A stretch of 64,000 bases of DNA from RUG714 sp964623515 (GTDB lineage Bacteria > Bacillota > Clostridia > Oscillospirales > Acutalibacteraceae). The DNA lies in assembly GCA_964623515.1 (NCBI GenBank), contig CAZURV010000008.1, positions 1 through 64,000 on the forward strand, in the 5' to 3' direction. Positions within the stretch are counted from its first letter, which is position 1; each line of letters begins with the position of its first letter. The translations under genes and the position numbers were made by a program. The notes beneath the pieces are model-generated. The model worked only from the letters and a program-made list of their open reading frames with translations. It made no database searches and was not told where the DNA came from. Below are positions 1-9,162 of this stretch, in pieces.

Positions 1-69
1 CGCACGACTCGTTTTTTTATATAAAAGAACCGGATGCAAGTTTGCTTGTTTAAATCGTTTTTGATAAAT

Positions 70-624
70 TTAATCTTTTTTATCCGAAAGCAGTTTATAT
101 ACAACAGATTTGTAAAGCTCTGCGGGATCGGATAAAAATCTTTCTTTTATCATATCCGCCTGCAGCGCGTCTGCAACCAGAAGATTTAAACGCATCAGTT
201 CCTGGTCCCCGTCTTTTATTATGCAGTTTACGCGGATTCCGTTATCGGTTTTTGTAATGATAACATCATTTTCCTTTTCTCGCCTGGAGCGGGTTCGCAT
301 TTTAACAGATTCTTTCACCGCTTTTTCTCTTACGGTAAACGGCAGATTGCTTTCAAGTGTGGTTGCAACGTTTCTTCCGCTTTCGGTAACGGCGATGTTT
401 CCGTCTTTATCTTCGGTAAGGTTGCCGCTTTCAACAAGCTCACATATCGCTTCCCTGATATTAAAATAATCGGCCAAATCATTCTTTACAATCAGTTCAA
501 CCGTTTTTTCCTTGCTGAACGGTTCATTTATGCTGTTAAGAAGATAGCATATAAGAATTTTTATATCCAGTATATCAAGAAGCTTGCCCGGTACAAAACC
601 GTCTTTATTTTTTATATCGCGCAT
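70..624 (-). CDS. DUF4364 family protein
   Basis: A 184-residue soluble protein that resembles the DUF4364 family of Firmicutes, a group of unknown function with a winged-helix-like N-terminal half. Residues 1-85 read like a DNA-binding helical domain (FSKEKTVELIVKND, then IREAICELVESGNL), and the rest is a mixed region with a basic stretch MRTRSRREKE. There is no signal peptide or membrane segment. The ATG is preceded on the minus strand by AGGAG (in caggagaacattt), which supports this start. A promoter lies upstream at 680-708. The gene is divergent from alaS. The family call is moderately sure; any regulatory role is inference from the fold impression only. Confidence 0.7.
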   Translation of the reverse strand: MRDIKNKDGFVPGKLLDILDIKILICYLLNSINEPFSKEKTVELIVKNDLADYFNIREAICELVESGNLTEDKDGNIAVTESGRNVATTLESNLPFTVREKAVKESVKMRTRSRREKENDVIITKTDNGIRVNCIIKDGDQELMRLNLLVADALQADMIKERFLSDPAELYKSVVYKLLSDKKD

Positions 625-679
625 AAATGTTCTCCTGTTATTTTATGTTAGAGTATTACACAAAATCTATTCATTATAA

Positions 680-708
680 ATTATACACCCGTTTCCTGTA
701 TTTCTCAA
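680..708 (-). promoter_or_regulatory. Promoter of the DUF4364 gene
   Basis: On the minus strand TTGAGA (703-708) and TATAAT (680-685) are separated by exactly 17 bases, a near-consensus sigma-A promoter. It points at the DUF4364 start codon about 55 bases away. Confidence 0.6.
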
Positions 709-717
709 CATAATTTA

Positions 718-745
718 TTGACTTTTATTTTATTTGTAATATAAT
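718..745 (+). promoter_or_regulatory. Promoter of the alaS leader
   Basis: TTGACT at 718-723 and a perfect TATAAT at 740-745 with a 16-base spacer. The expected start near 752 leaves an untranslated leader of about 320 bases holding the structured domain and T-box. The region 625-717 otherwise holds only the divergent promoter of the minus-strand gene. Confidence 0.6.
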
Positions 746-756
746 ATAACTAAGTT

Positions 757-811
757 AAGGCGGCGGATGCGACCTCCTGCGCAAATGGAGGGGAAACAGC
801 ATAAGCGCCTT
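757..811 (+). ncRNA. Structured 5' domain ahead of the alaS T-box
   Basis: An extended hairpin is visible in three nested helices: AAGGCG (757-762) with CGCCTT (806-811), ATGC (767-770) with GCAT (799-802), and CCTCC (773-777) with GGAGG (787-791), separated by asymmetric internal loops. It is not followed by a U-run, so it does not look like a terminator. It precedes the stem I of the T-box and is not a standard part of one. Its identity is unknown to me. Confidence 0.45.
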
Positions 812-828
812 ATGAAAAAAAGTAATAT

Positions 829-1047
829 TTTGCAACGAAGGGAAATTTGTCTGTGTCGGCATGCAGAGAGAAAGAGCCTCGGCTGAAAGCTCTTTTATGT
901 TCAAATCAGGCAATGCTGTCCTCGAGCACTTTGCAAAACAAAGCGTAAGCCTGCGTTAAAGGCAAAAGAGTGGTGCTTTTGCACAATTTGGGTGGTACCG
1001 CGGATTGAAAAATCCGTCCCATATTGTTTGCAGGGCTTTTTTTATTA
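829..1047 (+). promoter_or_regulatory. T-box leader of alaS
   Basis: The canonical T-box sequence gggtggtaccgcgg lies at about 990-1003, followed by a small hairpin and a U-rich stretch (1037-1044) just before alaS. An AGAGAG motif at about 864-869 and closing TTGCAA sequences around 831 and 930 delimit a plausible stem I. A GCT triplet at 915-917 is a candidate alanine specifier. T-boxes bind uncharged tRNA and open the downstream terminator. The terminator helix here is weak by eye, so the exact pairing and the specifier are uncertain. Confidence 0.85.
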
Positions 1048-1070
1048 TACGGATTTTTTGAGGTGATAGA

Positions 1071-3701
1071 ATGGAATGGATGGGGCTGAACGACATTAGG
1101 GAGAGTTTTCTCTCGTTTATGGAAAGCAAAGGGCATTTAAGGCTTCCGAGCTTTTCGCTGGTTCCGCAGGGAGATAAAAGTCTCCTGCTGATAAACTCGG
1201 GTATGGCGCCGATGAAAAAATATTTTACGGGGGAGATAACGCCGCCGCGAAAGCGCGTAACCACATGCCAGAAATGTATCAGAACGCCTGATATTGACAA
1301 CGTGGGCAAAACAGCGCGGCACGGCACGTTTTTTGAAATGCTCGGGAATTTTTCTTTCGGCGATTATTTTAAGCATGAAGCGGTATCGTGGGCATGGGAA
1401 TACTGCACGGAAGTTCTAGGTTTGCCTGTGGACAGGCTCTGGGTAACCATTTATCTTGACGATGATGAAGCGTTCGATATCTGGACGAAAGAAGTCGGAG
1501 TTTCTCCGAACAGAATTGTCCGTCTGGGAAAAGAGGATAATTTCTGGGAACACGGGTCAGGTCCGTGCGGCCCGTGCAGTGAAATCCATTATGACCGCGG
1601 TGAAAAGTACGGTTGCGGCAAGCCGACGTGCGGCGTAGGATGCGATTGCGACAGATATATTGAGTTTTGGAATCTTGTTTTCACGCAGTTCGATTCGGAC
1701 GGAAACGGAAATTATACACCGCTTGAACATCCGAATATCGACACAGGTATGGGACTGGAAAGGCTTGCCTGCATCATGCAGAATGTGGATAATCTGTTTG
1801 AGGTCGATACGGTTCAGAATATCATGAAAAAAATATCTGAAATTACAGGCGTTAAATATCATGCCGATGAGAAATCGGATGTTTCCCTGCGTGTAATAAC
1901 CGACCATATCCGTTCATCGGCTTTTATGATTGGCGACGGCGTTATGCCGTCCAATGAGGGCAGAGGGTATGTTCTCAGGAGACTGATACGCAGAGCGTGC
2001 AGACATGGCAGACTCCTCGGAATCAGTGAGCCTTTTCTTTACCGGATGATTCCTACTGTTGTTCGGGAGAATGCGTCCGCATATCCGGAACTTGCCGATA
2101 AGCAGGAAATTATAACCAAAGTGATACGCGCAGAAGAGGATTCTTTCGGAAAAACAATTGACGGAGGACTTGCTCTTCTTGAAGAATACATTAAAAATAC
2201 AGACGGAGCGGTTTTCAGCGGAGAGGATGCGTTTAAACTTCATGATACTTACGGTTTCCCGCTTGATTTAACCAAAGACATTCTGAAAGAAAAAGGCTTG
2301 CGTGTGGATGAAAAGAAGTTTGCCGAACTCCTGGAAGCGCAGAAAAAAACCGCGCGCAACGCAAGAAAAGATGCGGGGGCTGACGCATGGAAAGGCGCAA
2401 GCATAAAGATAGACGCGCCGGAAACAGAGTTTACCGGATATACTTCGTATGCTTCACAAGCAACAGTTCTCGCCATTATTAAAGGCGGAAAAACCGTTGA
2501 CATGCTCGGTGCTGACGAGGACGGCGTTATCGTGTTGGACAGGACACCGTTTTATGCGGAATCCGGTGGCCAGGTCGGCGATACAGGTGTGATATCAACA
2601 TCGTCGGGCGATAAATTCATTGTTAAAAACACGCTGAAAAATGCTGAAAAAATTTATTTGCATTACGGTACGATTGCATCGGGCATTATCAGCGCGGGCA
2701 GTACAGTAAACGCTGTGATTGATGGTGTCCGGCGCGACAGTATAAAGCGGAATCATACGGCGGCGCATTTGCTTCAGGCAGCTTTGCGGAAAGTTTTGGG
2801 AACGCATGTAGAGCAGGCAGGGCAGCTTGTTAACGATAAAGAAGTTCGTTTTGATTTTACACATTTTAATCCTCTCACGCCTGATGAAATTATGCAGGTT
2901 GAAAAGCTTGTTAATGACTTTATTATGGATGCTGAACCTGTTGAAAATATGGAAATGCCGATTGCAGAAGCCAAAAAGCTCGGTGCTATGGCGCTTTTCG
3001 GCGAGAAGTACGGCAATATAGTCAGAGTTGTTAAAGCAGGGAATTTTTCAACGGAGTTCTGCGGCGGAACGCATGTTGACAACAGCGGAAAAATCGGCTT
3101 GTTCAAAATACTTTCGGAAGTTTCCGTAGCCGCGGGAATCCGCCGTATAACTGCTGTAACAGGCACAAATTTGATGGATTATGTGCATGCTGAGGACGCG
3201 CTTATAGAAAACGCGGCGTATGCACTGAAAACTTCTGCGCCCGAGATAAATAATAAGGTTTCGGCATTGATGAATGACAGTAAAGAAAAAGAAAAGCAAA
3301 TTAAAGCTTTGAATGCCGAACTTGCAAAACTGAAAAGCGAAAAAGCGTTTTCAACACCCGTAAAAATCGGAGAACTGGAACTGTATACGGCGATTATTGA
3401 AGGCACAACTCCCGATGCGCTTCGTTCCATGGGTGATGATTTCAAGGAAAAGGGAGATAACGTTGTCGCAGTGCTTGCGGGCATAAACGGAAATAAAGCG
3501 AATTTTGTTGCCGTGTGCGGAAAGGAAGCTGTGTCGGCCGGTGTTAAAGCAGGCGATTTGGTAAGAGAAGCCGCCAAAATTGCAGGTGGCGGAGGCGGCG
3601 GACGTCCCGATTCGGCTATGGCGGGTGCGAAAAATATTAATGCTGTTCCCGATGCTGTTAATGCGGTTGAAAATATTGTTAAAAAATTTATAGGAGGCTG
3701 A
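1071..3701 (+). CDS. alaS: Alanyl-tRNA synthetase
   Basis: Charges tRNA-Ala with alanine in the cytoplasm. At 876 residues it has the full family length: an N-terminal class II catalytic core beginning LNDIRESFLSFMESKGH with the motif SFSLVPQGDKSLLLINSGM, the editing domain with the zinc-binding HTAAHLLQAALR (about residue 565) and CGGTHVDNSGKIG (about 665), and a C-terminal DHHA1 domain ending in the glycine run AGGGGGGRPDSAM. The ATG is chosen because GAGGTGAT lies just upstream. The T-box leader in front implies induction when alanyl-tRNA is scarce. The HIT gene follows after 6 bases, so the two are probably co-transcribed. No anomalies seen. Confidence 0.98.
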   Translation: MEWMGLNDIRESFLSFMESKGHLRLPSFSLVPQGDKSLLLINSGMAPMKKYFTGEITPPRKRVTTCQKCIRTPDIDNVGKTARHGTFFEMLGNFSFGDYFKHEAVSWAWEYCTEVLGLPVDRLWVTIYLDDDEAFDIWTKEVGVSPNRIVRLGKEDNFWEHGSGPCGPCSEIHYDRGEKYGCGKPTCGVGCDCDRYIEFWNLVFTQFDSDGNGNYTPLEHPNIDTGMGLERLACIMQNVDNLFEVDTVQNIMKKISEITGVKYHADEKSDVSLRVITDHIRSSAFMIGDGVMPSNEGRGYVLRRLIRRACRHGRLLGISEPFLYRMIPTVVRENASAYPELADKQEIITKVIRAEEDSFGKTIDGGLALLEEYIKNTDGAVFSGEDAFKLHDTYGFPLDLTKDILKEKGLRVDEKKFAELLEAQKKTARNARKDAGADAWKGASIKIDAPETEFTGYTSYASQATVLAIIKGGKTVDMLGADEDGVIVLDRTPFYAESGGQVGDTGVISTSSGDKFIVKNTLKNAEKIYLHYGTIASGIISAGSTVNAVIDGVRRDSIKRNHTAAHLLQAALRKVLGTHVEQAGQLVNDKEVRFDFTHFNPLTPDEIMQVEKLVNDFIMDAEPVENMEMPIAEAKKLGAMALFGEKYGNIVRVVKAGNFSTEFCGGTHVDNSGKIGLFKILSEVSVAAGIRRITAVTGTNLMDYVHAEDALIENAAYALKTSAPEINNKVSALMNDSKEKEKQIKALNAELAKLKSEKAFSTPVKIGELELYTAIIEGTTPDALRSMGDDFKEKGDNVVAVLAGINGNKANFVAVCGKEAVSAGVKAGDLVREAAKIAGGGGGGRPDSAMAGAKNINAVPDAVNAVENIVKKFIGG

Positions 3702-3707
3702 AAGAAT

Positions 3708-4049
3708 ATGGAAGATTGTTTATTCTGTAAAATATCCGCCGGTGAAATCCCGTCGGAAAAAATATATGAGGATGATTTGTGCCTTGCGTTTAAAGATATT
3801 GATCCGCAGGCTCCCGTTCATATCCTCTTTATTCCCAAAGAACATATAAAATCATGTTCGGGTATAACCGAAAATAACAGTTCTGTTGTTGCGCATATAT
3901 TTGAAGTGATAGCAAAAATCGCCGAGGATAACGGTTTTGCTGATGATTACAGAGTTGTTTCAAACTGCGGCGAACGTGCAGGTCAGTCTGTTCATCATCT
4001 TCATTTTCATGTTATGTCAGGCAGAGATTTCGGTTGGCCGGCAGGCTGA
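3708..4049 (+). CDS. HIT family nucleotide-binding protein (HinT-like)
   Basis: A 113-residue HIT-domain protein, probably a purine nucleoside phosphoramidate hydrolase of the HinT branch. It opens with CLFCKISAGEIPSEKIYED, typical of HinT, and carries the histidine triad in HHLHFHVMSGRDFGWP at the C-terminus, where the middle histidines form the nucleotide-binding and catalytic site. Length and domain order fit the family. The Shine-Dalgarno is AGGAGG, overlapping the end of alaS, with 6 bases between the genes. The physiological substrate cannot be told from sequence. Confidence 0.93.
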   Translation: MEDCLFCKISAGEIPSEKIYEDDLCLAFKDIDPQAPVHILFIPKEHIKSCSGITENNSSVVAHIFEVIAKIAEDNGFADDYRVVSNCGERAGQSVHHLHFHVMSGRDFGWPAG

Positions 4050-4066
4050 TAAAAGGAGGCAGACAA

Positions 4067-4606
4067 ATGGACTTTTATAAGATGAAAATTGCGGGCATAG
4101 AATGCCGTTTGCCCATATGCAAATTAAATGAAGACGTGAGTATCGCCGGGTTTGTCATTTTCGGTAATGCACCGCTTACTGTTGCCTGTGCACAGGAACT
4201 TTTAAAAGTTTGTCCAAAATTTGATTACATCGTTGCTCCCGAGGCAAAATCCATTCCGCTTGCCCATGAAATGAGCAGGCAAAGCGGCAAAAAATATTTT
4301 GTAATCAGAAAAGGTGCAAAACTTTATATGCAGAAACCTGTTTGCATAAAAGTTAAATCCATCACAACTGCAAAGGAGCAGGAACTTTATATTGACGCGC
4401 TGGAGGGAGAACAGCTCAGGGACAAGCGCGTGCTTATTCTTGACGATGTTATCAGCACCGGCGAAACGCTTAAAGCCTGTACGGAGCTTGTACGGCAATT
4501 CGGCGGTACGGTTGCCGGCAAGGCATCAATTCTGGCGGAAGGCGACGCTGCGGATATAGAGGATATCATTTATCTTGAAAAACTGCCGTTATTTTTTAAT
4601 AAATAA
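4067..4606 (+). CDS. Phosphoribosyltransferase family protein (Apt/Xpt-like)
   Basis: A type I phosphoribosyltransferase of 179 residues. The PRPP-binding loop is explicit in VLILDDVISTGETLKA (about residues 122-137), and VAPEAKSIPLAHEMSRQSG matches the region before it in adenine/xanthine phosphoribosyltransferases, which transfer ribose phosphate to purine bases. The start was placed at the ATG with AAAGGAGG six bases upstream rather than at an upstream TTG that overlaps the HIT gene. Base specificity cannot be assigned: it could be an Apt paralogue or a PurR-type regulator without its DNA-binding domain. Confidence 0.85.
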   Translation: MDFYKMKIAGIECRLPICKLNEDVSIAGFVIFGNAPLTVACAQELLKVCPKFDYIVAPEAKSIPLAHEMSRQSGKKYFVIRKGAKLYMQKPVCIKVKSITTAKEQELYIDALEGEQLRDKRVLILDDVISTGETLKACTELVRQFGGTVAGKASILAEGDAADIEDIIYLEKLPLFFNK

Positions 4607-4674
4607 AATGTATAGGAAGGTTTAATCCGGCCGGTATTGCAATCGGGCAGATTAAAACAGAGGGGGATGTAAAT

Positions 4675-6918
4675 ATGGGAAGACCGTTTGCAGTGATTGG
4701 TTTTACTATGTTTATATCCCTTTTTATGTTTGGTATTCTTGAATCGGAGTTTGCACTTGCGTCGCTACTCATCTGCTGTTTCCTTCTGCCTGTTTGTTTT
4801 GCCGTGCCGTGTGTCAGAAAATCAAAAGTATTTCCGCTTGCTCTTTCCGTCATCATTCTTTCAGCTTCGTCTTATCTGATTTGTTATCATTTGTCTTATT
4901 TGCCGGCTGTCGAATATTCAGGCAAAAGAATACGCGTCGATGCGAGAATAACGGCTTTGCCGAGTTATAATTACGGGAAATATTATTATGAAATCGAAGC
5001 TGAGAAACTAGACGGAGAAAAGACGGATAAAAATATAAAACTCAGGCTGAGTTCTGCTGAAAAGCTCAGTGCGGAAGCGTATGACCGCGTTTCATTCAGC
5101 GGAACGGTTTATGCACTCGGATCATCGGGCAGATTTTCACGTTTGAATTATATGAGCAAAGATGTTTATATCGGTATCTATCCGGAAGATGAGATTACAG
5201 TGCATAAGAATCAGGCAAACAGACCGCTGCATTTTTATGTTCTTGCTTTGCGACAGAAAATTCTTGACTCGGTTGCCGCACTGATGCCTGCAGATAACGC
5301 CGCGCTTGCTTCCGCGGTTTTGCTCGGTGAAAAGTCTTATATGAGCGAGGAACTCAAAAATGATGTAAACAATGTTGGCATCTCTCATTTGATATGTGTT
5401 TCAGGGCTTCATCTTGCACTGCTTATGTCAGCGCTTCTGGGCATTTTGAAAAGGCTGCAGGTGCCGAGAAAGCTAACGTATATTATAACTATGATTTTTG
5501 TAGTTGCCTTTTCCGCGCTGTGTACGTTTACGGTTTCCGTTGTCCGTGCAGGCATTATGCTGCTTGTTTATCTTGCGGCGGAACTGCTTTTTGCGGAATC
5601 GGACAGTCTAAATTCTCTTGGTTTTGCCTGTACGGTTATATTGCTTCCGAATCCTTTCGGAGCAGGAAGCATCAGCCTTATTTTCTCAGTGCTCGCGGCG
5701 TTTTCCATCATCACGGTGTCTTCGAAAATATCCAAAAAACTGAAAGCCGTAATTTTCAGGGAAAAAATGAATCTTCCGCGTAAAATCATTTGTTATGCGG
5801 CGGAAATTTTCATAACTTCCGCAGTTGTTTTGATGATTTCTCTACCCGTTTCCGTTATGGTTTTCAAAAAGATAACTTTGATGTCTGTGTTCGCAAATAT
5901 ACTGATTATTCCTTTTGCCGGAATATTGCTTGTATGTACTGCGGTTTCATCTCTGCTTTTCCTTACGGGAGTGCCTTTTATTTCTTTTCTGTATTATCCT
6001 TTCGCTTATCTTTCCTCGTTTATATCCGGCTATATTATAAAGATATCTGCTTTTCTTTCGGATTTTCCTCTTGCGGTGATAAATGCAGACAAAGTTTATA
6101 TACTTGTGTTCTTTGCACTTGCTTTAATCGCAACGGCTGTTATTGTTTTGTTTAGGCTTTATAATAAAACGTTTCTTACTTCAGTAAGCATCGCGCTTTG
6201 CGCGGTGTTGGCAGTCAGCGCAATTGCAGATAGTGTATGCAGAAAAGATGATTTGATTATCACCTGTCTTGCCGTTGACGGAGCCGTTGCGCTGACCGTT
6301 CAGTGCGGTGGTGAAACATCGCTTATCGGATGCGGTGAAAATTATAATACGGCATATAAAATTCGTCAGATAACAGGCGCAGGTAGCGCAGGCAGAATCA
6401 AGTATTGTTTTCTGCCGGGTGATTCACGCAGGGAAAGCGGAGCTGTCAGTGAAGTGCTTCCGATGCTGGATGCCGAGCAAATCATCGTTCCAAAAAACAG
6501 CCGAACAGTATCCGAAATCAGCAGATACGGCAGTTCGGAAGTCTGTTCTGTTTCCTATGGTGTTTTTGAACTTTCAAACGGGGGATATATCGTTTATTCA
6601 GACAGCGGATATTGTTTAATAAATGCTTACGGCGTTCATGTGCTTTTGGTTTCGCGTTCCGGGGCGGAACCGGATAATCTCCCGGAGGAATTTTCGGATT
6701 ATGACTATTTGATCTGTGCCGGGAAAGCAAATAACAGTATTGTAAAATCTTCATTAAATGGTATAATTGTTTTGTCAGATGAAAGAGCATGTGCAGAAAC
6801 CGTAAATAATTTGAAAAACAAAGGGCATTGTGTATACGGCGTAAGTTCCGTAAATAACGCGGAACTGCGTATCGGGCGTACAAAAACGAGTATCAGGAGC
6901 GTAAAATCTTGGGCATAG
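4675..6918 (+). CDS. comEC: ComEC/Rec2-type DNA-uptake channel with degenerate C-terminal domain
   Basis: A polytopic membrane protein of 747 residues resembling ComEC, the channel that moves single-stranded DNA into competent cells. It shows an N-terminal membrane hairpin with the DUF4131-like soluble part (residues about 75-185), then the competence core with the signature LICVSGLHLALLMSAL (about 237-252) and SVVRAGIMLLVYL, with many membrane helices to about residue 525. The C-terminal part, from DDLIITCLAVDGAVALTV, sits where family members carry a metallo-beta-lactamase-like domain. Here the expected HxHxDH is replaced by LPGDSRRESGAVSEVL, so metal-dependent nuclease activity looks lost. 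The next gene, holA, overlaps by 10 bases, the usual comEC-holA order. Confidence 0.9.
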   Translation: MGRPFAVIGFTMFISLFMFGILESEFALASLLICCFLLPVCFAVPCVRKSKVFPLALSVIILSASSYLICYHLSYLPAVEYSGKRIRVDARITALPSYNYGKYYYEIEAEKLDGEKTDKNIKLRLSSAEKLSAEAYDRVSFSGTVYALGSSGRFSRLNYMSKDVYIGIYPEDEITVHKNQANRPLHFYVLALRQKILDSVAALMPADNAALASAVLLGEKSYMSEELKNDVNNVGISHLICVSGLHLALLMSALLGILKRLQVPRKLTYIITMIFVVAFSALCTFTVSVVRAGIMLLVYLAAELLFAESDSLNSLGFACTVILLPNPFGAGSISLIFSVLAAFSIITVSSKISKKLKAVIFREKMNLPRKIICYAAEIFITSAVVLMISLPVSVMVFKKITLMSVFANILIIPFAGILLVCTAVSSLLFLTGVPFISFLYYPFAYLSSFISGYIIKISAFLSDFPLAVINADKVYILVFFALALIATAVIVLFRLYNKTFLTSVSIALCAVLAVSAIADSVCRKDDLIITCLAVDGAVALTVQCGGETSLIGCGENYNTAYKIRQITGAGSAGRIKYCFLPGDSRRESGAVSEVLPMLDAEQIIVPKNSRTVSEISRYGSSEVCSVSYGVFELSNGGYIVYSDSGYCLINAYGVHVLLVSRSGAEPDNLPEEFSDYDYLICAGKANNSIVKSSLNGIIVLSDERACAETVNNLKNKGHCVYGVSSVNNAELRIGRTKTSIRSVKSWA

Positions 6919-7949
6919 CAACAGAAGACACATTAAAAAAGCATATAAAAGAAAGAAAGTTTTTACCTGTATACCTGATTACGGGCAATGATGATTATTC
7001 TAAAAAATATTATATGAAACAGCTTGCCGAAAGTGTAATCGGAACGGGGCTTGAAGATTTTAATCTGCATTATATTGAGGGTAGAAACACGAATATCACC
7101 GAGATTTCCGTTATGGCGGAGGCTTTGCCGATTATGTCGGAATATACCTGCATTGTTATTACCGATTTCAATCTGGCAAAACTCGGAGTCGATGATTATA
7201 AAAAATTCGAGGAAATGCTTGAGCAGCCCAATCCTTCGTGCGTTTTAATTTTCTATTTTGCTTCAGTGGAAGCAGACGAAAAAAAAGCAGGCTGGAGCAA
7301 AGTGTTTAAAACTGTTTCCAAAACAGGCTGTGTAGCCGGATTTGAAAAAATGGATTTGCGCCGAATCGAAAAAATCATTATGGGCGGCGTAAAAAAAAGA
7401 GGCTGTTCTATGCCGCAGTATGTGGCGCAGTATTTTGTTTCCAGAGTCGGGGACGATTTAAATCTGCTTCTCAATGAAACGGATAAGCTCTGCGCTATGA
7501 AAGGCGGCGGAGAAATTACGCGTGAAGACATTGATGCGGTATGTGTGAAAACTCTGGAAAGTTCGGTTTATGACCTTGCAAATTCTCTGCTTCGGCATAA
7601 TACAGGCAGGGCTTATGAAATTCTCGATGAACTGTTCGCAAAGCGCGTTGAACCTCTTGCGGTTCTCAATACGCTCAATGCAAATTATATTGATATTTAC
7701 CGCGTGAAGCTTGCGCAGGAAAAAGGACTCGCTCCTGATGCGGTTGCCCATTTTTATGATTACGGCAGATTTACTTGGAAACTCAAGAACGCCGCATACA
7801 CTGCAAAAAATCTGAGCAAGGCGCAGATAAGAAAAAGCCTTGACGCGCTTTACGATGCTGACAGTATGATAAAAAGCAGTGGGAACGATTCCAAAATTAT
7901 AATTGAACAAACTTTAATGAAACTTATGCTGATTACGGATTCAAAATAA
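6909..7949 (+). CDS. holA: DNA polymerase III subunit delta
   Basis: The clamp-loader delta subunit, which opens the beta sliding clamp during replication. The 346-residue length and domain pattern fit: an N-terminal AAA+-like region (FLPVYLITGNDDYSKKYYMKQL), a middle segment with the conserved VGDDLNLLLNETDKL, and an all-helical C-terminal domain with VEPLAVLNTLNANYIDIYRVKL. The start is a TTG overlapping the comEC stop, with AGGAG nine bases upstream. It is the first full-length alignment-compatible start, so translational coupling to comEC is likely. The RNase M5 gene starts one base after the stop. Confidence 0.9.
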   Translation: MGIATEDTLKKHIKERKFLPVYLITGNDDYSKKYYMKQLAESVIGTGLEDFNLHYIEGRNTNITEISVMAEALPIMSEYTCIVITDFNLAKLGVDDYKKFEEMLEQPNPSCVLIFYFASVEADEKKAGWSKVFKTVSKTGCVAGFEKMDLRRIEKIIMGGVKKRGCSMPQYVAQYFVSRVGDDLNLLLNETDKLCAMKGGGEITREDIDAVCVKTLESSVYDLANSLLRHNTGRAYEILDELFAKRVEPLAVLNTLNANYIDIYRVKLAQEKGLAPDAVAHFYDYGRFTWKLKNAAYTAKNLSKAQIRKSLDALYDADSMIKSSGNDSKIIIEQTLMKLMLITDSK

Positions 7950-7950
7950 T

Positions 7951-8541
7951 ATGATAAAATTAGATAAACTGATTATCGTAGAGGGGAAATACGATAAAAT
8001 AAAGCTTGAAAATATTATTGACGATATGATTCTAACTACCGAGGGCTTCGGTATATTTAAAAATAAATCAAAAATAAAATTTATCAAAACAATGGCGGAA
8101 CGCAAAGGGATTGTGATTCTGACGGATAGCGATGCCGCCGGATTTAAAATTCGGAATTTCATCAAAGGAATTGTTCCTGCCGAGCAGATAACGAATATTT
8201 ACATCCCCGATGTGGAAGGCAAGGAAAAACGTAAAAGAACACATTCAAAAGAGGGAAAACTCGGCGTTGAGGGTATTGATGCGGAGATATTAAAGGAATG
8301 CATTTTAAAAGAGGGCGTTGCGTGTGTGGAGAAAGCCACACCGAACCATACTTCTACATATGATTTGATGCAGGCGGGAATCAGCGGTGCCAAAGACTCA
8401 AAGAAACGCAAAAAAGCGCTCACGGACGCGCTCGGACTGCCTGAAAGAGTTTCCACGGGAATCCTGCTTCAGTACATAAATTCTGTTCTTACTAAAGAAG
8501 AATTTGAAGAATGTTTACATCAAATACAATCTTTTAAATGA
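7951..8541 (+). CDS. rnmV: Ribonuclease M5 (Toprim primase-related protein)
   Basis: RNase M5 carries out the final maturation of 5S rRNA together with ribosomal protein L18. The 196-residue protein has the Toprim motifs LIIVEGKYDKIKLENI near the N-terminus, with the catalytic glutamate, and GIVILTDSDAAGFKIRNFI (about residues 48-66) with the DxD pair. A C-terminal DUF4093-type segment contains LMQAGISG and LGLPERVSTGILLQYINS. Start codon and length match the family. It lies immediately after holA. The call is confident; no 5S rRNA gene is present in this window. Confidence 0.9.
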   Translation: MIKLDKLIIVEGKYDKIKLENIIDDMILTTEGFGIFKNKSKIKFIKTMAERKGIVILTDSDAAGFKIRNFIKGIVPAEQITNIYIPDVEGKEKRKRTHSKEGKLGVEGIDAEILKECILKEGVACVEKATPNHTSTYDLMQAGISGAKDSKKRKKALTDALGLPERVSTGILLQYINSVLTKEEFEECLHQIQSFK

Positions 8542-8553
8542 AGAGGTGTACAT

Positions 8554-9150
8554 ATGGATAATCAGTTAAAAAAGCCTGACTGCGGAGAGCAGACGGCAGT
8601 TATTAAAACCAATTACGGCGATATGAAATTTCGCTTTTTTCCGTCTGTCGCGCCGAAAGCGGTGGAAAACTTCATAACCCATGCGAAAGACGGATATTAT
8701 AACGGAATGATTTTTCACCGCGTTATCCATGATTTTATGATTCAGGGCGGTGATCCGAAAGGAAACGGTACGGGCGGTGAAAGCATATGGGGTAAGCCGT
8801 TTGAAGACGAGTTTGATATTCGGTTGCGAAATTACCGCGGTGCGCTTTCTATGGCGAACAGCGGCCCGAATACAAACGGAAGTCAGTTTTTTATCGTTCA
8901 GGCAGATAAAGTCCCCGGTATCATGCTCAACCAGATGGAAGAGCTTTCTGAACAAGGATTCCCACCTGCGGTCTATGATAATTATTCAAAAATCGGCGGA
9001 ACTCCGTGGCTTGATTTTAAGCATACTGTTTTCGGTCAGTTATATGAGGGGTTTGACGTACTGGACAGTATTGCACGCTGTAGCGTAGATGCGTCGGACA
9101 AACCGATCCATGATGTTGTAATGGAATCTATAGAAATCGTAGAGTTATGA
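8554..9150 (+). CDS. Cyclophilin-type peptidyl-prolyl cis-trans isomerase
   Basis: Catalyses proline isomerisation during protein folding. The 198-residue protein carries the cyclophilin core: VAPKAVENFITHAKDGYYNG, the catalytic-site motif FHRVIHDFMIQGGDPKGNGTG, and GALSMANSGPNTNGSQFFI. An insertion around VPGIMLNQMEELSEQGFPPA lengthens a loop compared with the smallest bacterial cyclophilins, as in many Firmicute homologues. No signal peptide is seen, so it is probably cytoplasmic. AAGAGGTGT precedes the ATG. It closes the run that starts with alaS and is followed by a strong terminator. Confidence 0.95.
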   Translation: MDNQLKKPDCGEQTAVIKTNYGDMKFRFFPSVAPKAVENFITHAKDGYYNGMIFHRVIHDFMIQGGDPKGNGTGGESIWGKPFEDEFDIRLRNYRGALSMANSGPNTNGSQFFIVQADKVPGIMLNQMEELSEQGFPPAVYDNYSKIGGTPWLDFKHTVFGQLYEGFDVLDSIARCSVDASDKPIHDVVMESIEIVEL

Positions 9151-9162
9151 TTATATTAATTT

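Noticed and set aside
813..887. 24-codon ORF in the alaS leader starting ATGAAAAAAAGT
   Set aside because: Its possible Shine-Dalgarno (GGAGGGG) is about 20 bases away and paired in the leader hairpin; the region is explained as T-box leader RNA.
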